Shown here piece after piece: positions 7,609 through 15,631 of a stretch of 33,669 nt of DNA. The notes below the pieces were generated by a model. That model saw nothing but the letters and a program-made list of their open reading frames with translations. It had not been told where the DNA came from and ran no database searches. This stretch comes from Solirubrobacter taibaiensis (GTDB lineage Bacteria; Actinomycetota; Thermoleophilia; Solirubrobacterales; Solirubrobacteraceae). Each line of letters begins with the position of its first letter. Position 1 is the stretch's first letter. The DNA is taken from assembly GCA_027587225.1 (NCBI GenBank), contig JAPDDQ010000066.1, positions 1 to 33,669 of the forward strand, in the 5' to 3' direction. The position numbers were made by a program, and so were the translations under genes.

Positions 7609-10600
7609 CTACGGCATGGTGGTACTCAGCGTGTAGGTGAGCGTCTTCGCGTAGGAGCCCGTGCGCAGCGGTTCGCGCCGGTCGATTTCCTGCTTGAAGC
7701 CGATCGAGGTGACGTCGTTGGTGACCGGGCCGCTGTAGGTCTTCGGGAGGCCGGAGACCTGGAGCGGCTGGGCCAGTTTGAACGCGCCGTTGGCGAGGAA
7801 GCCGGGGTCGGAGACCGTGAGGGTCGCGTCGCCGGCCGTGGAGACCACGGTCGCCGTCGTGGAGGCCTCGTAGGTCTTCGTCACGCCCGCGGTGAACGCG
7901 CCGAAGCTGACCGCCGGACCCATCGTCAGCGAGAGGGTGGCCGGGACGGTGCCGCCGACCGTGCCCTCCTCGTCGACGCTCGTGACCTGGGTGCGGATGA
8001 CCTTCGAGGTCGCGATCGGGGCCATCGAGGCCTCGCCGGTGTACTCGCGCATCGAGTCGACGGTCACGGTGACGGTGACGTCGCCCGACTTGAGCGCCGT
8101 GAGCTTGCGCGTGGCCGGATCGAGGATCGCGGCCTTGCCCGCGGCCTTCGCGCCCGCTACGTCGGTGCCGACCGCGAGGTTGTCCGAGCCGCTCCAGCGC
8201 ACGGACATCGGGTAGCGCAGCGGGACGACGCGCGACCCGGGCAGGACGCCTGACGGCTGCACGATCGTGCCCTCGAGCTGCGCGGAGTCGCCGACCTCGA
8301 GCGCCTCCGGGGCGGTGAGCGTCGCCGACTGGGCGAACGCGCGCACGTCAGCGGTGATCCACTGCTGTGAGGCCTTCTCGGAGCGGTCGACCGTCCAGCG
8401 CATCCAGCCGGTGAAGCCGCCGCGGTCCGGCGTGCCGTACGGCGCCTTGCCGCTCGACGGGTGCACGACGTACGCGACGCCCTGCTCACGCTGGACGTTG
8501 GCGATCTGCGCGTGCGAGCCGACCATCGCGATGCCCTTGTCCGACGCCTCACGGAAGTCCGTCAGGAGCTTCTCGATCAGCTGCACCTCGGTGCGGTCGG
8601 TCAGCTGCGACGCGTCCAGCTCACCCGGGTCGTTGGTCGGGTGATGCGCGAACACCATCACGTTGTCGATCCCGGCATCCGTCACGGCCGTGTCGAGCGC
8701 CTGCTTGAGCATCGGCAGCTGCGCGAAGTCCGACGAGCGCAGGTTGCCGAGCGTCGAGTTGAGCAGGATGAAGCGCGTGCCCTTGTGATCGAACGTGCGG
8801 TACGGGGTGCCGAACTCAGCCACCCAGTTCGCCAGCGTGCCCTGGCCGGAAGCCGTGTAGGACTCGTGGTTGCCCGGCACGTAGTAGCAAGGCACGGTCT
8901 CGGGGTCGCTGTCCGGCGTGCCGCCCGCCGGGATCAAGTCGCAGCCGCCGGTCTCGAGCGTCTCGCGCGCGAGCTTGAGGTCGGCCACGCCGCCGAGGTC
9001 GGTGATGTCGCCGTTGAGCACGACGAGGTCCGGGTCGGTCGCGCGGATCCGGTTGAGCGCGGCGATGCCGGTCTTGGCCAGGTCGGGCGAAGCGGCCGTG
9101 AACTGGATGTCCGAGAGCGTCGCGAACGACCAGTCACCCACGGCCTTCCCGTCCGCCGAGAACATCGGGTCCGGGCGCAGGTCCGGGGTCGGCGGCGACT
9201 CGACCTCGGCCGAGCTGTCGATCTCGATCTTGTCGAAGATGACCGAGCCGTTCTGCTGGGCGGCGACGTTTGTCTCGATCACCTGGAACGAGCTGATCCG
9301 GACCGGGAACTTCGTGCTGGCCGGGAACGTCCACACGAGGTCGTTCCAGCCGGCCTTGATCGCCGAGCCGAGCGGGCCCGCCGAGACGCCGTCGGCGTTC
9401 AGGTAGGAGACGTAGGACAGCGTGATGTTGCGCTCGGACCACAGCCGCAGACGCATGCGCAGCGGCTGGCCCGGGAGCGGGATCCGGTCCGGCACGATCG
9501 CCGTGCGCATCGTGATGCCCATGTTGCGGCGGCCCTCGTAGGTCAGCTTCAGGCGGCCGTCCTGCATCGAGAGCTGCTGCGTGGCCGGCGCCGTGCCGTT
9601 CGTCGTCCAGCGGTTGGTCTCGTCCGCGTGATCGAACGTGTAGACGTTCTGCGTGACCACGCCGATCGTGATCGGGAGCTTGATCTCCTCGCCGGCCACC
9701 TTGGCCGAGAGGACGGTGCCGCCCGGCTTGAGCGGCGTCAGGCGCAGCAGGTCGCCGGCCTGCTCGATCTTCAGCAGCGACTGGTCGTAGCTGAGGTCCA
9801 GGTCGGCGAGCTCGATCGTGGTCGTGAAGCCCTGGCGATCGCGGCCCTGGACGCGCAGCGTGCGCGCGAAGGACGCGCCCGCCTCGGCGAACGAGAGGCG
9901 TGCGGAGGACAGCTCGAGCGCCTGCAGCTTGCCGAGGACGCGGACGTCGGTCTCCTCGGTGGCGGAGCCGGCCTTCGCCGTCGCGGTCACCTTGCCGGAC
10001 GCGTCCGCCGGAGCGGTGACGACGCCGTTCGCGGCGCCCGTCCAGCTCACCTCACCGGCAGCCACCGGCGTGTCGTGGTTGTCGACGGCCTTGACCTGCA
10101 GCGTGCGGCGCAGGCCCGGGAACACGCGCGGCTCCTCGGGGGTGACGATGAGTTCGTCGACGACGCCGGTGCCGGCCGTGACGAACACGCCGACGCCGTT
10201 CGGGTCGTGGCGCTCGAAGCCGTCGGACGGCGAGTTGCGCACCGTCACGGCGTTGTCGCCGAGCGCGCGGGCGACCATCGTCGTCGAGCCGCCGCCGTCG
10301 AGGTTCAGCGCCGTCTCCGCGCCGAGCGCGACGAACGTGCGCGCGAGCTGACGCAGCGTGACGCCGAGCACCGGCGCCTGGCGGCCGTCGGCGGTGACGA
10401 GCAGCATCGTCTTGCCGCCGTCCTTGAAGCCGATCGCGGTGCGCGGGTGGACCGCGTTGTCGAGCTGGCCGTCGGGCAGCGCCGCGCCGTCACGGACGAG
10501 CGGCTGGTTGCCGCCGACCGCGAACTGCATCTCCCGCGCGACCGCGTCCTTGAGGCCGTACGTGAGCGTGGCGTCGTCGCCGGGGGCGAGCGCGCGGATC

Positions 10601-11310
10601 GCGTCCGCGGCGGCGTCGCGGCCGACGAGCACGAAGCCGTTGGCCGGGATCTCCCCCGCGCCGGTGCCGGTCGGGTTGACCGAGACGACCTTGTTGTCCT
10701 GCACGAGCACTTCCGCGACGTTCGTCACGCCGAGCAGGCCGCGGTTGCGCGCGTAGGTGCCCCAGGCGCTGGTGAACGCGAGCATCGAGCCCGCCGCCAC
10801 GCCGTCGCCGTTGGCGGCGTTGAGCGTCAGCACGCGGTGCGGGACGCCCTTCAGCGAAGCGCTGGCCTCAAGCGTCAGGTCGACCAGCCGGCCGATGCCG
10901 TCCTTGCCGACGCCCGCGTGGTTCCAGCCCGTGCCGCGGTCAGGGCTCTTCAGCAGCGTGCCGCCGAGGATCTGCCCGCCGAGCGCCGCGGTGGAGTTGT
11001 TGATGTCGAAGAAGTCCGCGTTGACGCCGGCGACCGCACCCGCCTTGTTGGCGGACTCGGTCAGCGGGCCGCCCGCGGCGACCGCGCCCTTCCACAGCGA
11101 GTCCGACTTGACCGCCGGGTTGGCGAGGTCGACCGACAGGATCTGATGGTCGTACCAGCCGGTCGCGTCGACCGTCTTCAAGTGGCGGAGCGTGATTCCG
11201 GGCCCGACGGGCTCGGTCTTGTCGATCAGCGCAAGCTCGCCCTGCGCGCTCGCCAACGGCGGCGCCAGCAGCGCGAAGGCCGCCGCGAGTGTGAGAGTCC
11301 TTTTCAGCAC
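7609..11310 (-). CDS. Secreted phosphodiester glycosidase / metallophosphoesterase fusion
   Basis: 1233 residues with a Sec signal peptide (MLKRTLTLAAAFALLAPPL, cleavage near ASAQ). Residues about 80-380 match the phosphodiester-glycosidase (NAGPA-like) fold: GVNADFFD, HPRTAIGF and LNLDGGGSTTM. An Ig-like segment follows (about 385-460), then a beta-rich, carbohydrate-binding-like region (about 555-700). A calcineurin-type phosphoesterase spans about 725-985, with LSDIQ, LNGDITD, VPGNHES, FAHHPTND and GSHAQ as metal-site motifs; the first His and part of the last motif are Gln-substituted. A C-terminal Ig-like tail completes it. It probably removes or cuts phosphodiester-linked sugars on the cell surface or in the medium. 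The start is the GTG at 11310, which gives a clean signal peptide. Confidence 0.88.
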   Translation of the reverse strand: MLKRTLTLAAAFALLAPPLASAQGELALIDKTEPVGPGITLRHLKTVDATGWYDHQILSVDLANPAVKSDSLWKGAVAAGGPLTESANKAGAVAGVNADFFDINNSTAALGGQILGGTLLKSPDRGTGWNHAGVGKDGIGRLVDLTLEASASLKGVPHRVLTLNAANGDGVAAGSMLAFTSAWGTYARNRGLLGVTNVAEVLVQDNKVVSVNPTGTGAGEIPANGFVLVGRDAAADAIRALAPGDDATLTYGLKDAVAREMQFAVGGNQPLVRDGAALPDGQLDNAVHPRTAIGFKDGGKTMLLVTADGRQAPVLGVTLRQLARTFVALGAETALNLDGGGSTTMVARALGDNAVTVRNSPSDGFERHDPNGVGVFVTAGTGVVDELIVTPEEPRVFPGLRRTLQVKAVDNHDTPVAAGEVSWTGAANGVVTAPADASGKVTATAKAGSATEETDVRVLGKLQALELSSARLSFAEAGASFARTLRVQGRDRQGFTTTIELADLDLSYDQSLLKIEQAGDLLRLTPLKPGGTVLSAKVAGEEIKLPITIGVVTQNVYTFDHADETNRWTTNGTAPATQQLSMQDGRLKLTYEGRRNMGITMRTAIVPDRIPLPGQPLRMRLRLWSERNITLSYVSYLNADGVSAGPLGSAIKAGWNDLVWTFPASTKFPVRISSFQVIETNVAAQQNGSVIFDKIEIDSSAEVESPPTPDLRPDPMFSADGKAVGDWSFATLSDIQFTAASPDLAKTGIAALNRIRATDPDLVVLNGDITDLGGVADLKLARETLETGGCDLIPAGGTPDSDPETVPCYYVPGNHESYTASGQGTLANWVAEFGTPYRTFDHKGTRFILLNSTLGNLRSSDFAQLPMLKQALDTAVTDAGIDNVMVFAHHPTNDPGELDASQLTDRTEVQLIEKLLTDFREASDKGIAMVGSHAQIANVQREQGVAYVVHPSSGKAPYGTPDRGGFTGWMRWTVDRSEKASQQWITADVRAFAQSATLTAPEALEVGDSAQLEGTIVQPSGVLPGSRVVPLRYPMSVRWSGSDNLAVGTDVAGAKAAGKAAILDPATRKLTALKSGDVTVTVTVDSMREYTGEASMAPIATSKVIRTQVTSVDEEGTVGGTVPATLSLTMGPAVSFGAFTAGVTKTYEASTTATVVSTAGDATLTVSDPGFLANGAFKLAQPLQVSGLPKTYSGPVTNDVTSIGFKQEIDRREPLRTGSYAKTLTYTLSTTMP

Positions 11311-11344
11311 GCGGGCGATCCAAACGGACCGCCCGCCCCGTCCT

Positions 11345-11366
11345 GTGACCGTCAGGTGATGGTCAC
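11345..11366. repeat. Inverted repeat between the AIM24 and glycosidase genes
   Basis: GTGACC (11345-11350) and GGTCAC (11361-11366) are perfect 6-bp arms around 10 bp, and an 8-bp palindrome TCACGTGA (11363-11370) overlaps the right arm. The site lies 35-56 nt upstream of the glycosidase start, in a position suited to an operator; a weak terminator of the AIM24 gene is the alternative. Confidence 0.35.
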
Positions 11367-11388
11367 GTGATCAGGTAGTGAACCCCGT

Positions 11389-12099
11389 TTAGCTGTTGAG
11401 CAGACCGCCGAGCCCGCCCTGCGAGCTCTGCTGCTGCTGGACGCCGACGACCTGACCCTCGGACGGCTGCACGAGCACCCAGCCCTGGCCCTGGAAGGAC
11501 ATCTGAACGCTCTCGCCCGAGCCGCGGCCGATCAGGTTCTTCATCTTGAAGTCGGTGCGGATGCCGGTCTGGACGCCGCTGGACCACGTGATCGCGGCCT
11601 GCGCGTCGGCGAACGTCGGCGCGGCGGCCACGTTGAGCAGCACCGGCGGGCCGTCGGAGATGATCGCCACCCAGCCCGTGCCGTGCAGCGCCATGTTGTA
11701 CATGCCGCCGCCCATCATCCCGGAGGCGCCTTCGACGCGGCGGATGTCCCAGTCGATGCCGGTGTCGAACGCGAGCAGGTTCGGCCCGTTGACCGTGATC
11801 ATGTCGTTCTCGAGGTAGATCAGGTGGATGTCCTGCGCCTGATCGGCCAGGAATACCTCGCCACGGCCCGTGACCTTCATGAGCTGGACGCCCTCGCCGG
11901 TCACCGCCTTCTTGAGCATGCGCCCGAGACCACCGGAGCCGGCGTGCTCGAAGGTGACGTCACCCTGATAGGCGACCATCGAGCCGAGCTTGGCCTGAAT
12001 GGTCACGGCTTCAAGGCGGACTTTCAGGAGCTTCGAGTTCTGAAGCGCGAAGGCGTCTTGCGATTGCGTCTCATTGAACTGCCCGAGCGTGGTCTGCAT
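11389..12099 (-). CDS. AIM24 family protein
   Basis: 236 residues of the AIM24/TIGR00266 family: a jelly-roll beta protein with repeated Gly-rich turns (VTGRGEVFLAD, ALHGTGWVAI, MSFQGQGWVLVQPSE). Family members are cytosolic or membrane-associated in bacteria and of unknown biochemical role; the yeast namesake is mitochondrial. The C-terminus is a Gln/Ser/Gly-rich tail. The ATG at 12099 is preferred over the TTG at 12108 because the family begins there. A minus-strand TAGGCT ends 8 nt before the ATG, so the transcript may be leaderless. It follows pilT in the same direction but a hairpin lies between the two. Confidence 0.85.
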   Translation of the reverse strand: MQTTLGQFNETQSQDAFALQNSKLLKVRLEAVTIQAKLGSMVAYQGDVTFEHAGSGGLGRMLKKAVTGEGVQLMKVTGRGEVFLADQAQDIHLIYLENDMITVNGPNLLAFDTGIDWDIRRVEGASGMMGGGMYNMALHGTGWVAIISDGPPVLLNVAAAPTFADAQAAITWSSGVQTGIRTDFKMKNLIGRGSGESVQMSFQGQGWVLVQPSEGQVVGVQQQQSSQGGLGGLLNS

Positions 12100-12122
12100 G
12101 GGGCGCAAGCCTAAGCGACGTG

Positions 12123-12139
12123 CGCCCCAGCGCGGGGCG
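12123..12139 (-). terminator. Hairpin between pilT and the AIM24 gene
   Basis: CGCCCC (12123-12128) and GGGGCG (12134-12139) form a 6-bp stem with a 5-nt loop, 11 nt after the pilT stop. There is no U-tract. It is plausible as a pilT terminator just before the AIM24 promoter. Confidence 0.35.
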
Positions 12140-12150
12140 GATACCCGTAC

Positions 12151-13344
12151 TTAGAAACGGATGCCAGGCGGAGGCGCGCTCGGCGGCGGCGGGCCCGCGG
12201 GCACGCCCGGCGCGACGGTCGCCTGGCCCAGAGAAGGCACGGCCTGCGGCGCGTTCGCCTCGGCGATCGGGCCCTCGGCGGCGACCATCAACTTGAAGTC
12301 GTGCGGCGAGGTGGCCGCGGTCATCGCCTCTTCATAGGTGATGCGGCCGGCGCGCAGGTGCTTGAGCAGGTGCTGGTCGAACGTCTGCATCCCGTAGTAG
12401 CCGCCCTCGGCGACCACCTCGGGGAGCTGACCGGTGAGCTTCGGGTCCAGGATCATGTCGTGGACGCGGCCGGTCATCTTCAGGATCTCGCAGGTCGCCA
12501 CGCGGCCCTGCCCGTCGGCGGTGCGGACGAGGCGCTGGGAGACGATGCCCTTCAGCGTGCCGGCGATCATCGCGCGGGCCTGCTGCTGCTGATGGGGCGG
12601 GAAGAAGTCGATGATGCGGTTGACCGTCTCCGGCGCGTCGACCGTGTGCAGCGTGGAGAGCACGAGGTGACCCGTCTCGGCCGCGGACAGCGCGGTGTGG
12701 ACGGTCTCCTCGTCGCGCATCTCGCCGACCAGGATCACGTCCGGGTCCTGGCGCAGCACGCGGCGCAGCGCGCGCTTGAACGACGCGGTGTCCTGCCCGA
12801 CCTCGCGCTGGTTGATGATGCAGTTGCGGTCGCGGTGCAGGAACTCGATCGGGTCCTCGATCGTGACGATGTGCTTCTTCATCGTCCGGTTCATGTGGTC
12901 GATCATCGCCGCGAGCGTGGTCGACTTGCCGGAGCCGGTCGTGCCGGTGAGCAGGATGATCCCGCGCTCCTCGTTGGCCAGGTCGGTGACCGCCTCGGGG
13001 AGCCCGAGCTCGTCGACGGACTTGATCGTGACCGGGATCGCGCGCATGACGACCGAGATCGAGCCGCGCTGCAGGAAGGCGTTGACGCGGAAGCGGCCGA
13101 GACCTTCCACGGAGTAGGAGAAGTCGACCTCGTTCTCGGCCTCGAACTCGGCGACCTTCTCCGGATCGAGGAGCATCTGCGCCAGCGCCTGGCGCGTGTC
13201 CTCGGGGTAGAGACGTTCCGTGCCGGCGATCGGCTCCAGGTGGCCGTGCAGGCGGATCAGCGGATACGAGGGGACCTTCAGGTGAAGGTCCGAGCCCTCG
13301 GCCGCGATGAGGTAGCGCAGCGCGTGGTCGAGATCGAAAGCCAT
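12151..13344 (-). CDS. pilT: Type IV pilus retraction ATPase, PilT family
   Basis: 397 residues. Hexameric AAA-like secretion ATPase that drives pilus retraction at the inner membrane. Visible motifs are the N-terminal GSDLHLKVPSYPLIRLHG of PilT/PilU, Walker A LTGTTGSGKSTTLAAMIDHM near residue 130, the Asp-box TIEDPIEFLH, Walker B VILVGEMRDEETV, and the His-box HLVLSTLHTVDAPETVNRII. The family motif AIRNLIR near the C-terminus is not seen as such. A Pro/Gly-rich tail follows the ATPase domain. The ATG at 13344 is chosen because homology begins there; the open frame extends to 13386 but overlaps the upstream remnant. No other pilus genes are in the window, so this is a detached pilT. The name rests on motif order. 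Confidence 0.9.
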   Translation of the reverse strand: MAFDLDHALRYLIAAEGSDLHLKVPSYPLIRLHGHLEPIAGTERLYPEDTRQALAQMLLDPEKVAEFEAENEVDFSYSVEGLGRFRVNAFLQRGSISVVMRAIPVTIKSVDELGLPEAVTDLANEERGIILLTGTTGSGKSTTLAAMIDHMNRTMKKHIVTIEDPIEFLHRDRNCIINQREVGQDTASFKRALRRVLRQDPDVILVGEMRDEETVHTALSAAETGHLVLSTLHTVDAPETVNRIIDFFPPHQQQQARAMIAGTLKGIVSQRLVRTADGQGRVATCEILKMTGRVHDMILDPKLTGQLPEVVAEGGYYGMQTFDQHLLKHLRAGRITYEEAMTAATSPHDFKLMVAAEGPIAEANAPQAVPSLGQATVAPGVPAGPPPPSAPPPGIRF

Positions 13345-13354
13345 ACAGGGGGTT

Positions 13355-13885
13355 TCATCGGCCCTCACCCGGAAGGCCTTGAGCACTGCGTACCCGCCTG
13401 GACGTCACCGCTTGCATCGCATTTCTCGATTCGAGCGCGAATCTCATCGTTTTGGCCGCAGCCTCCACTTGAGCTGTCCCAAGCGTTGCCACCAGCTCGG
13501 CGTTGAGCGCCGCCCGGGCGGCACGGCTGGCCTCCACCGCCGCCCGGCCGCGACCTGAGAGCGCCAGCAACCAGACGCGCGCATCCGCCGGGCTGGGCGT
13601 GCGCTCGACGTACCCGAGGTCCTCGAGCTCGCGTGCCGTCTTGGAGATCGCCTGAGACGTGACGCCCAGGTTCTCGGCCACCTCGCCGACCGGCCGCGGA
13701 CCTTCCACGAGCTGTTGGAACAGGCGCCAGTCGGGGGCCGACTTCTTCGCGGCGGCCGCGGCGTTCGACGAGGACGCGCTGGCGCGCGTGCTCCACCCCG
13801 AAGCGCACATCTCCGAACGGGTCAGGAGCTGACGGCGCACATCGCCACGTTCACGCAGGTGCGTGACGGAAAGGTCTTCCGCCAC
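13355..13885 (-). pseudogene. MarR-like regulator lacking its N-terminal helix (truncated, fused to antisense sequence)
   Basis: The frame from 13732 down to the stop encodes a MarR winged helix: DWRLFQQLVEGPRPVGEVAE, the recognition helix VTSQAISKTARELEDLG, the wing RTPSPADARVWLLALSGRG and a C-terminal helix. The family normally has 30-40 more residues before this, forming the first dimer helix. Here the frame upstream of 13733 instead runs antisense to a SnoaL-like coding remnant and gives a low-complexity Ser/Ala-rich peptide. No canonical start lies close to the homology. The gene is therefore probably broken, although a 176-residue ORF survives. It ends 10 nt before pilT on the same strand. 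Confidence 0.55.
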
Positions 13886-13915
13886 GCGACCTACGACTGC
13901 TACGAAGCGTTCTGA
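13740..13915 (+). pseudogene. SnoaL/NTF2-like protein remnant with internal deletion and frameshift
   Basis: Two frames hold matching ends of one small alpha/beta-barrel protein. Frame 13740-13832 reads DFFAAAAAFDEDALARVL then HPEAHISE, which is the N-terminal helix and first strand of SnoaL-like proteins. Frame 13817-13915 reads TGQELTAHIATF, VRDGKVFRHATYD and CYEAF, which is the last strands and terminus of the same family. The 50 or so central residues are missing and the frame changes at about 13815. No start codon precedes the first part. The stop directly abuts the sigma factor's stop. Assignment is by eye from family pattern. Confidence 0.55.
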
Positions 13916-15016
13916 CTAAGCCACGTCGCGGAGCTTCTGGGCTTCCGCGAGCGACTGGAGCTTCTTGAGCGACTGGTTCTCGATCTGGCGGATGCGCTCG
14001 CGCGTCACGTTGAACGTACGCCCGACTTCGTCGAGCGTGCGCGGGTGCTCCCCGCCGAGGCCGTACCGCAGCTCGAGCACGCGCCGCTCGCGGTAGGACA
14101 GGTTCTCCAGCGCCTCACGCAGGGCTTCCTTGGTGAGGATCTCCGCCGCGCGCTCGTACGGGGATTCCGCACGCTCGTCGGCGATGAACTGGCCGAACTC
14201 CGACTCCTCTTCGTCGCCGACCGGCTTCTCGAGCGAGACCGGCGCCTGGGCGGAGCGTTTGATCGAGTCCACCTCTTCGGGGTCGATGCCGGTGACTTCG
14301 GCGATCTCCTCCGGGGTGGGTTCACGGCCGAGTTCCGTCACGAGCTTGCGCTCGGCACGGCCGATCTTGTTGAGCTTCTCCACCACGTGGACCGGGATCC
14401 GGATGGTCCGCGCCTTGTCGGCGAGCGCGCGAGCGATCGCCTGGCGGATCCACCACGTGGCGTAGGTCGAGAACTTGAAGCCCTTGCGGTAGTCGAACTT
14501 CTCCGCCGCGCGAACGAGACCGAGCGTCCCCTCCTGGATCAAGTCCAGGAACGGCAAGCCTTGGTTGCGGTAGTTCTTCGCGATGGAGACGACGAGCCGC
14601 AAGTTCGACTCGACCATCTTCTGCTTGGCGTCGAGATCGCCCCGCTCGATGCGGCGGGCGAGGTCGACTTCCTCTTGGGCGGTGAGCAGGCGGACCTTGC
14701 CGATGTCCTTCAGGAACAACTGAAGGGAATCGGTGGTCATGTCCGGCTTCAGGTCGATAGCCGTCTTCGCCTTACGCCGTCCGCGCTTGTCAGGAGCGCG
14801 GTCCTCTTGCCCCGCGGCAAGCGCCGGATCGATCTCTTCGACGAGCTCGATCTCTGACTTCTCTAGGAAGGCGTGCAGCTCCTCGACGTCCGACTCGTCC
14901 AGATCGACCTCGGCTACCGCGGTCGTGATCTCGGCGAACGTCAGGACGCCTACCTGCTGGCCCTTGAGGATCAGTCCCTTGACTTCTTCGAGTTCCTGCA
15001 GATCCACAACTGACAT
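13916..15016 (-). CDS. sigA: Primary RNA polymerase sigma factor (RpoD/SigA type)
   Basis: 366 residues. The N-terminal 75 residues are an acidic sigma-1.1-like domain, followed by a short basic linker (DKRGRRKAK). Region 1.2 is DSLQLFLKDIGKVRLLTAQEE; region 2 holds the core-binding and -10 reading helices (NLRLVVSIAKNYRNQG, DLIQEGTLGLVRAAEKFDY, FSTYATWWIRQAIARALADK); region 3 is RIPVHVVEKLNKIGRAE; region 4 ends with the -35 reading HTH, RTFNVTRERIRQIENQSLKK. The complete set of regions and the near-consensus region 2.4 point to the housekeeping sigma rather than an alternative one. Its leader contains an 18-bp palindrome ending 19 nt before the ATG. Gene symbol by family, as rpoD and sigA are used interchangeably. 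Confidence 0.93.
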   Translation of the reverse strand: MSVVDLQELEEVKGLILKGQQVGVLTFAEITTAVAEVDLDESDVEELHAFLEKSEIELVEEIDPALAAGQEDRAPDKRGRRKAKTAIDLKPDMTTDSLQLFLKDIGKVRLLTAQEEVDLARRIERGDLDAKQKMVESNLRLVVSIAKNYRNQGLPFLDLIQEGTLGLVRAAEKFDYRKGFKFSTYATWWIRQAIARALADKARTIRIPVHVVEKLNKIGRAERKLVTELGREPTPEEIAEVTGIDPEEVDSIKRSAQAPVSLEKPVGDEEESEFGQFIADERAESPYERAAEILTKEALREALENLSYRERRVLELRYGLGGEHPRTLDEVGRTFNVTRERIRQIENQSLKKLQSLAEAQKLRDVA

Positions 15017-15035
15017 GGAAGTCCCGTTCTAGCGA

Positions 15036-15053
15036 GGCTCTCCATGGAGAGCC
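15036..15053. promoter_or_regulatory. Perfect 18-bp palindrome in the sigma factor leader
   Basis: GGCTCTCCATGGAGAGCC is fully self-complementary. On the minus strand it ends 19 nt upstream of the sigma factor ATG. In RNA it would fold to a 7-bp stem with a CAUG loop just before the ribosome site (a weak GGGA); in DNA it could be an operator. No U-tract follows on either strand, so it is not a standard terminator. Confidence 0.5.
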
Positions 15054-15261
15054 GGCCTTTCTGGATATGTGTGCCCCACGACGGCTACGGGGGTAGAACA
15101 CCCTCCCGGCGCTGCCGATGCGGCTGAGTCTAGGCGCTGCATTTGCCGACTTCCACCCGCAGTTGTCACCGGTCTCATTTCCGGCATGCGCAGCGCTGCG
15201 CGTATGGCGGGGGTGTTGGGTCTGAGGCCATCATAGTCGCCACTGACGCCGTGTCCACGCG

Positions 15262-15267
15262 TACACT
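15262..15267 (+). promoter_or_regulatory. Candidate -10 box for the small basic protein gene
   Basis: TACACT lies 10 nt before the ATG at 15278, so the mRNA would have almost no leader. No convincing -35 hexamer is seen. The rest of the 224-bp gap from 15054 to 15277 holds no gene that I can support. Confidence 0.35.
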
Positions 15268-15277
15268 CGATGCGCGC

Positions 15278-15631
15278 ATGCCGGAAAAGGCTCCAAAAGC
15301 GAAGGCGAAGCCCCGAGCGAACGGGAACGGCGTGCTTGGCGCGCTCCCCAACACGCGCCCGGATCGGCTCGGCGCGCCGCGTCACAGCGCGCCGAAACCG
15401 CGGCGCGGGCCGGCCCCGCAGCGCATCGCAAAGCCGCGCGCCGTGCGGTCCGCCGCGCCTGAGCTCGTCAGCCACCGCCGGACCGACCCGCCGCCCAAGC
15501 CGCTCGGCGCACCCAAGGGCACGGAGCTCGTCACCACCGCCATCCTCGCCACCGGCGAGTTGGCGCAAATCGGCTTGACCGTGGGCGGTCAGGTCCTCAA
15601 ACGCACCATCAGCCGAATTCCTCGACCTTAG
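15278..15631 (+). CDS. Small basic protein of unknown function
   Basis: 117 residues, strongly basic and Pro/Lys/Arg/Ala-rich over the first 75, as for a disordered nucleic-acid or membrane-surface binding region. The last 35 residues are different: LVTTAILATGELAQIGLTVG then GQVLKRTISRIPRP is amphipathic and looks conserved in design, ending in a PRP motif. No enzyme motif or signal peptide is seen. The ATG at 15278 is preferred over an in-frame upstream start at 15143, because the upstream stretch is Ser/His/Arg-rich with no coding character. It is divergent from the primary sigma factor and ends in a 4-nt stop overlap with the convergent MerR gene. I do not know its function. Confidence 0.65.
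   Translation: MPEKAPKAKAKPRANGNGVLGALPNTRPDRLGAPRHSAPKPRRGPAPQRIAKPRAVRSAAPELVSHRRTDPPPKPLGAPKGTELVTTAILATGELAQIGLTVGGQVLKRTISRIPRP

Noticed and set aside
8461..11370. 969-residue open frame opposite the glycosidase/phosphoesterase gene
   Set aside because: Composition is that of an antisense shadow (Arg, Val, Asp, His repeats), while the other strand has a signal peptide and clear catalytic motifs.
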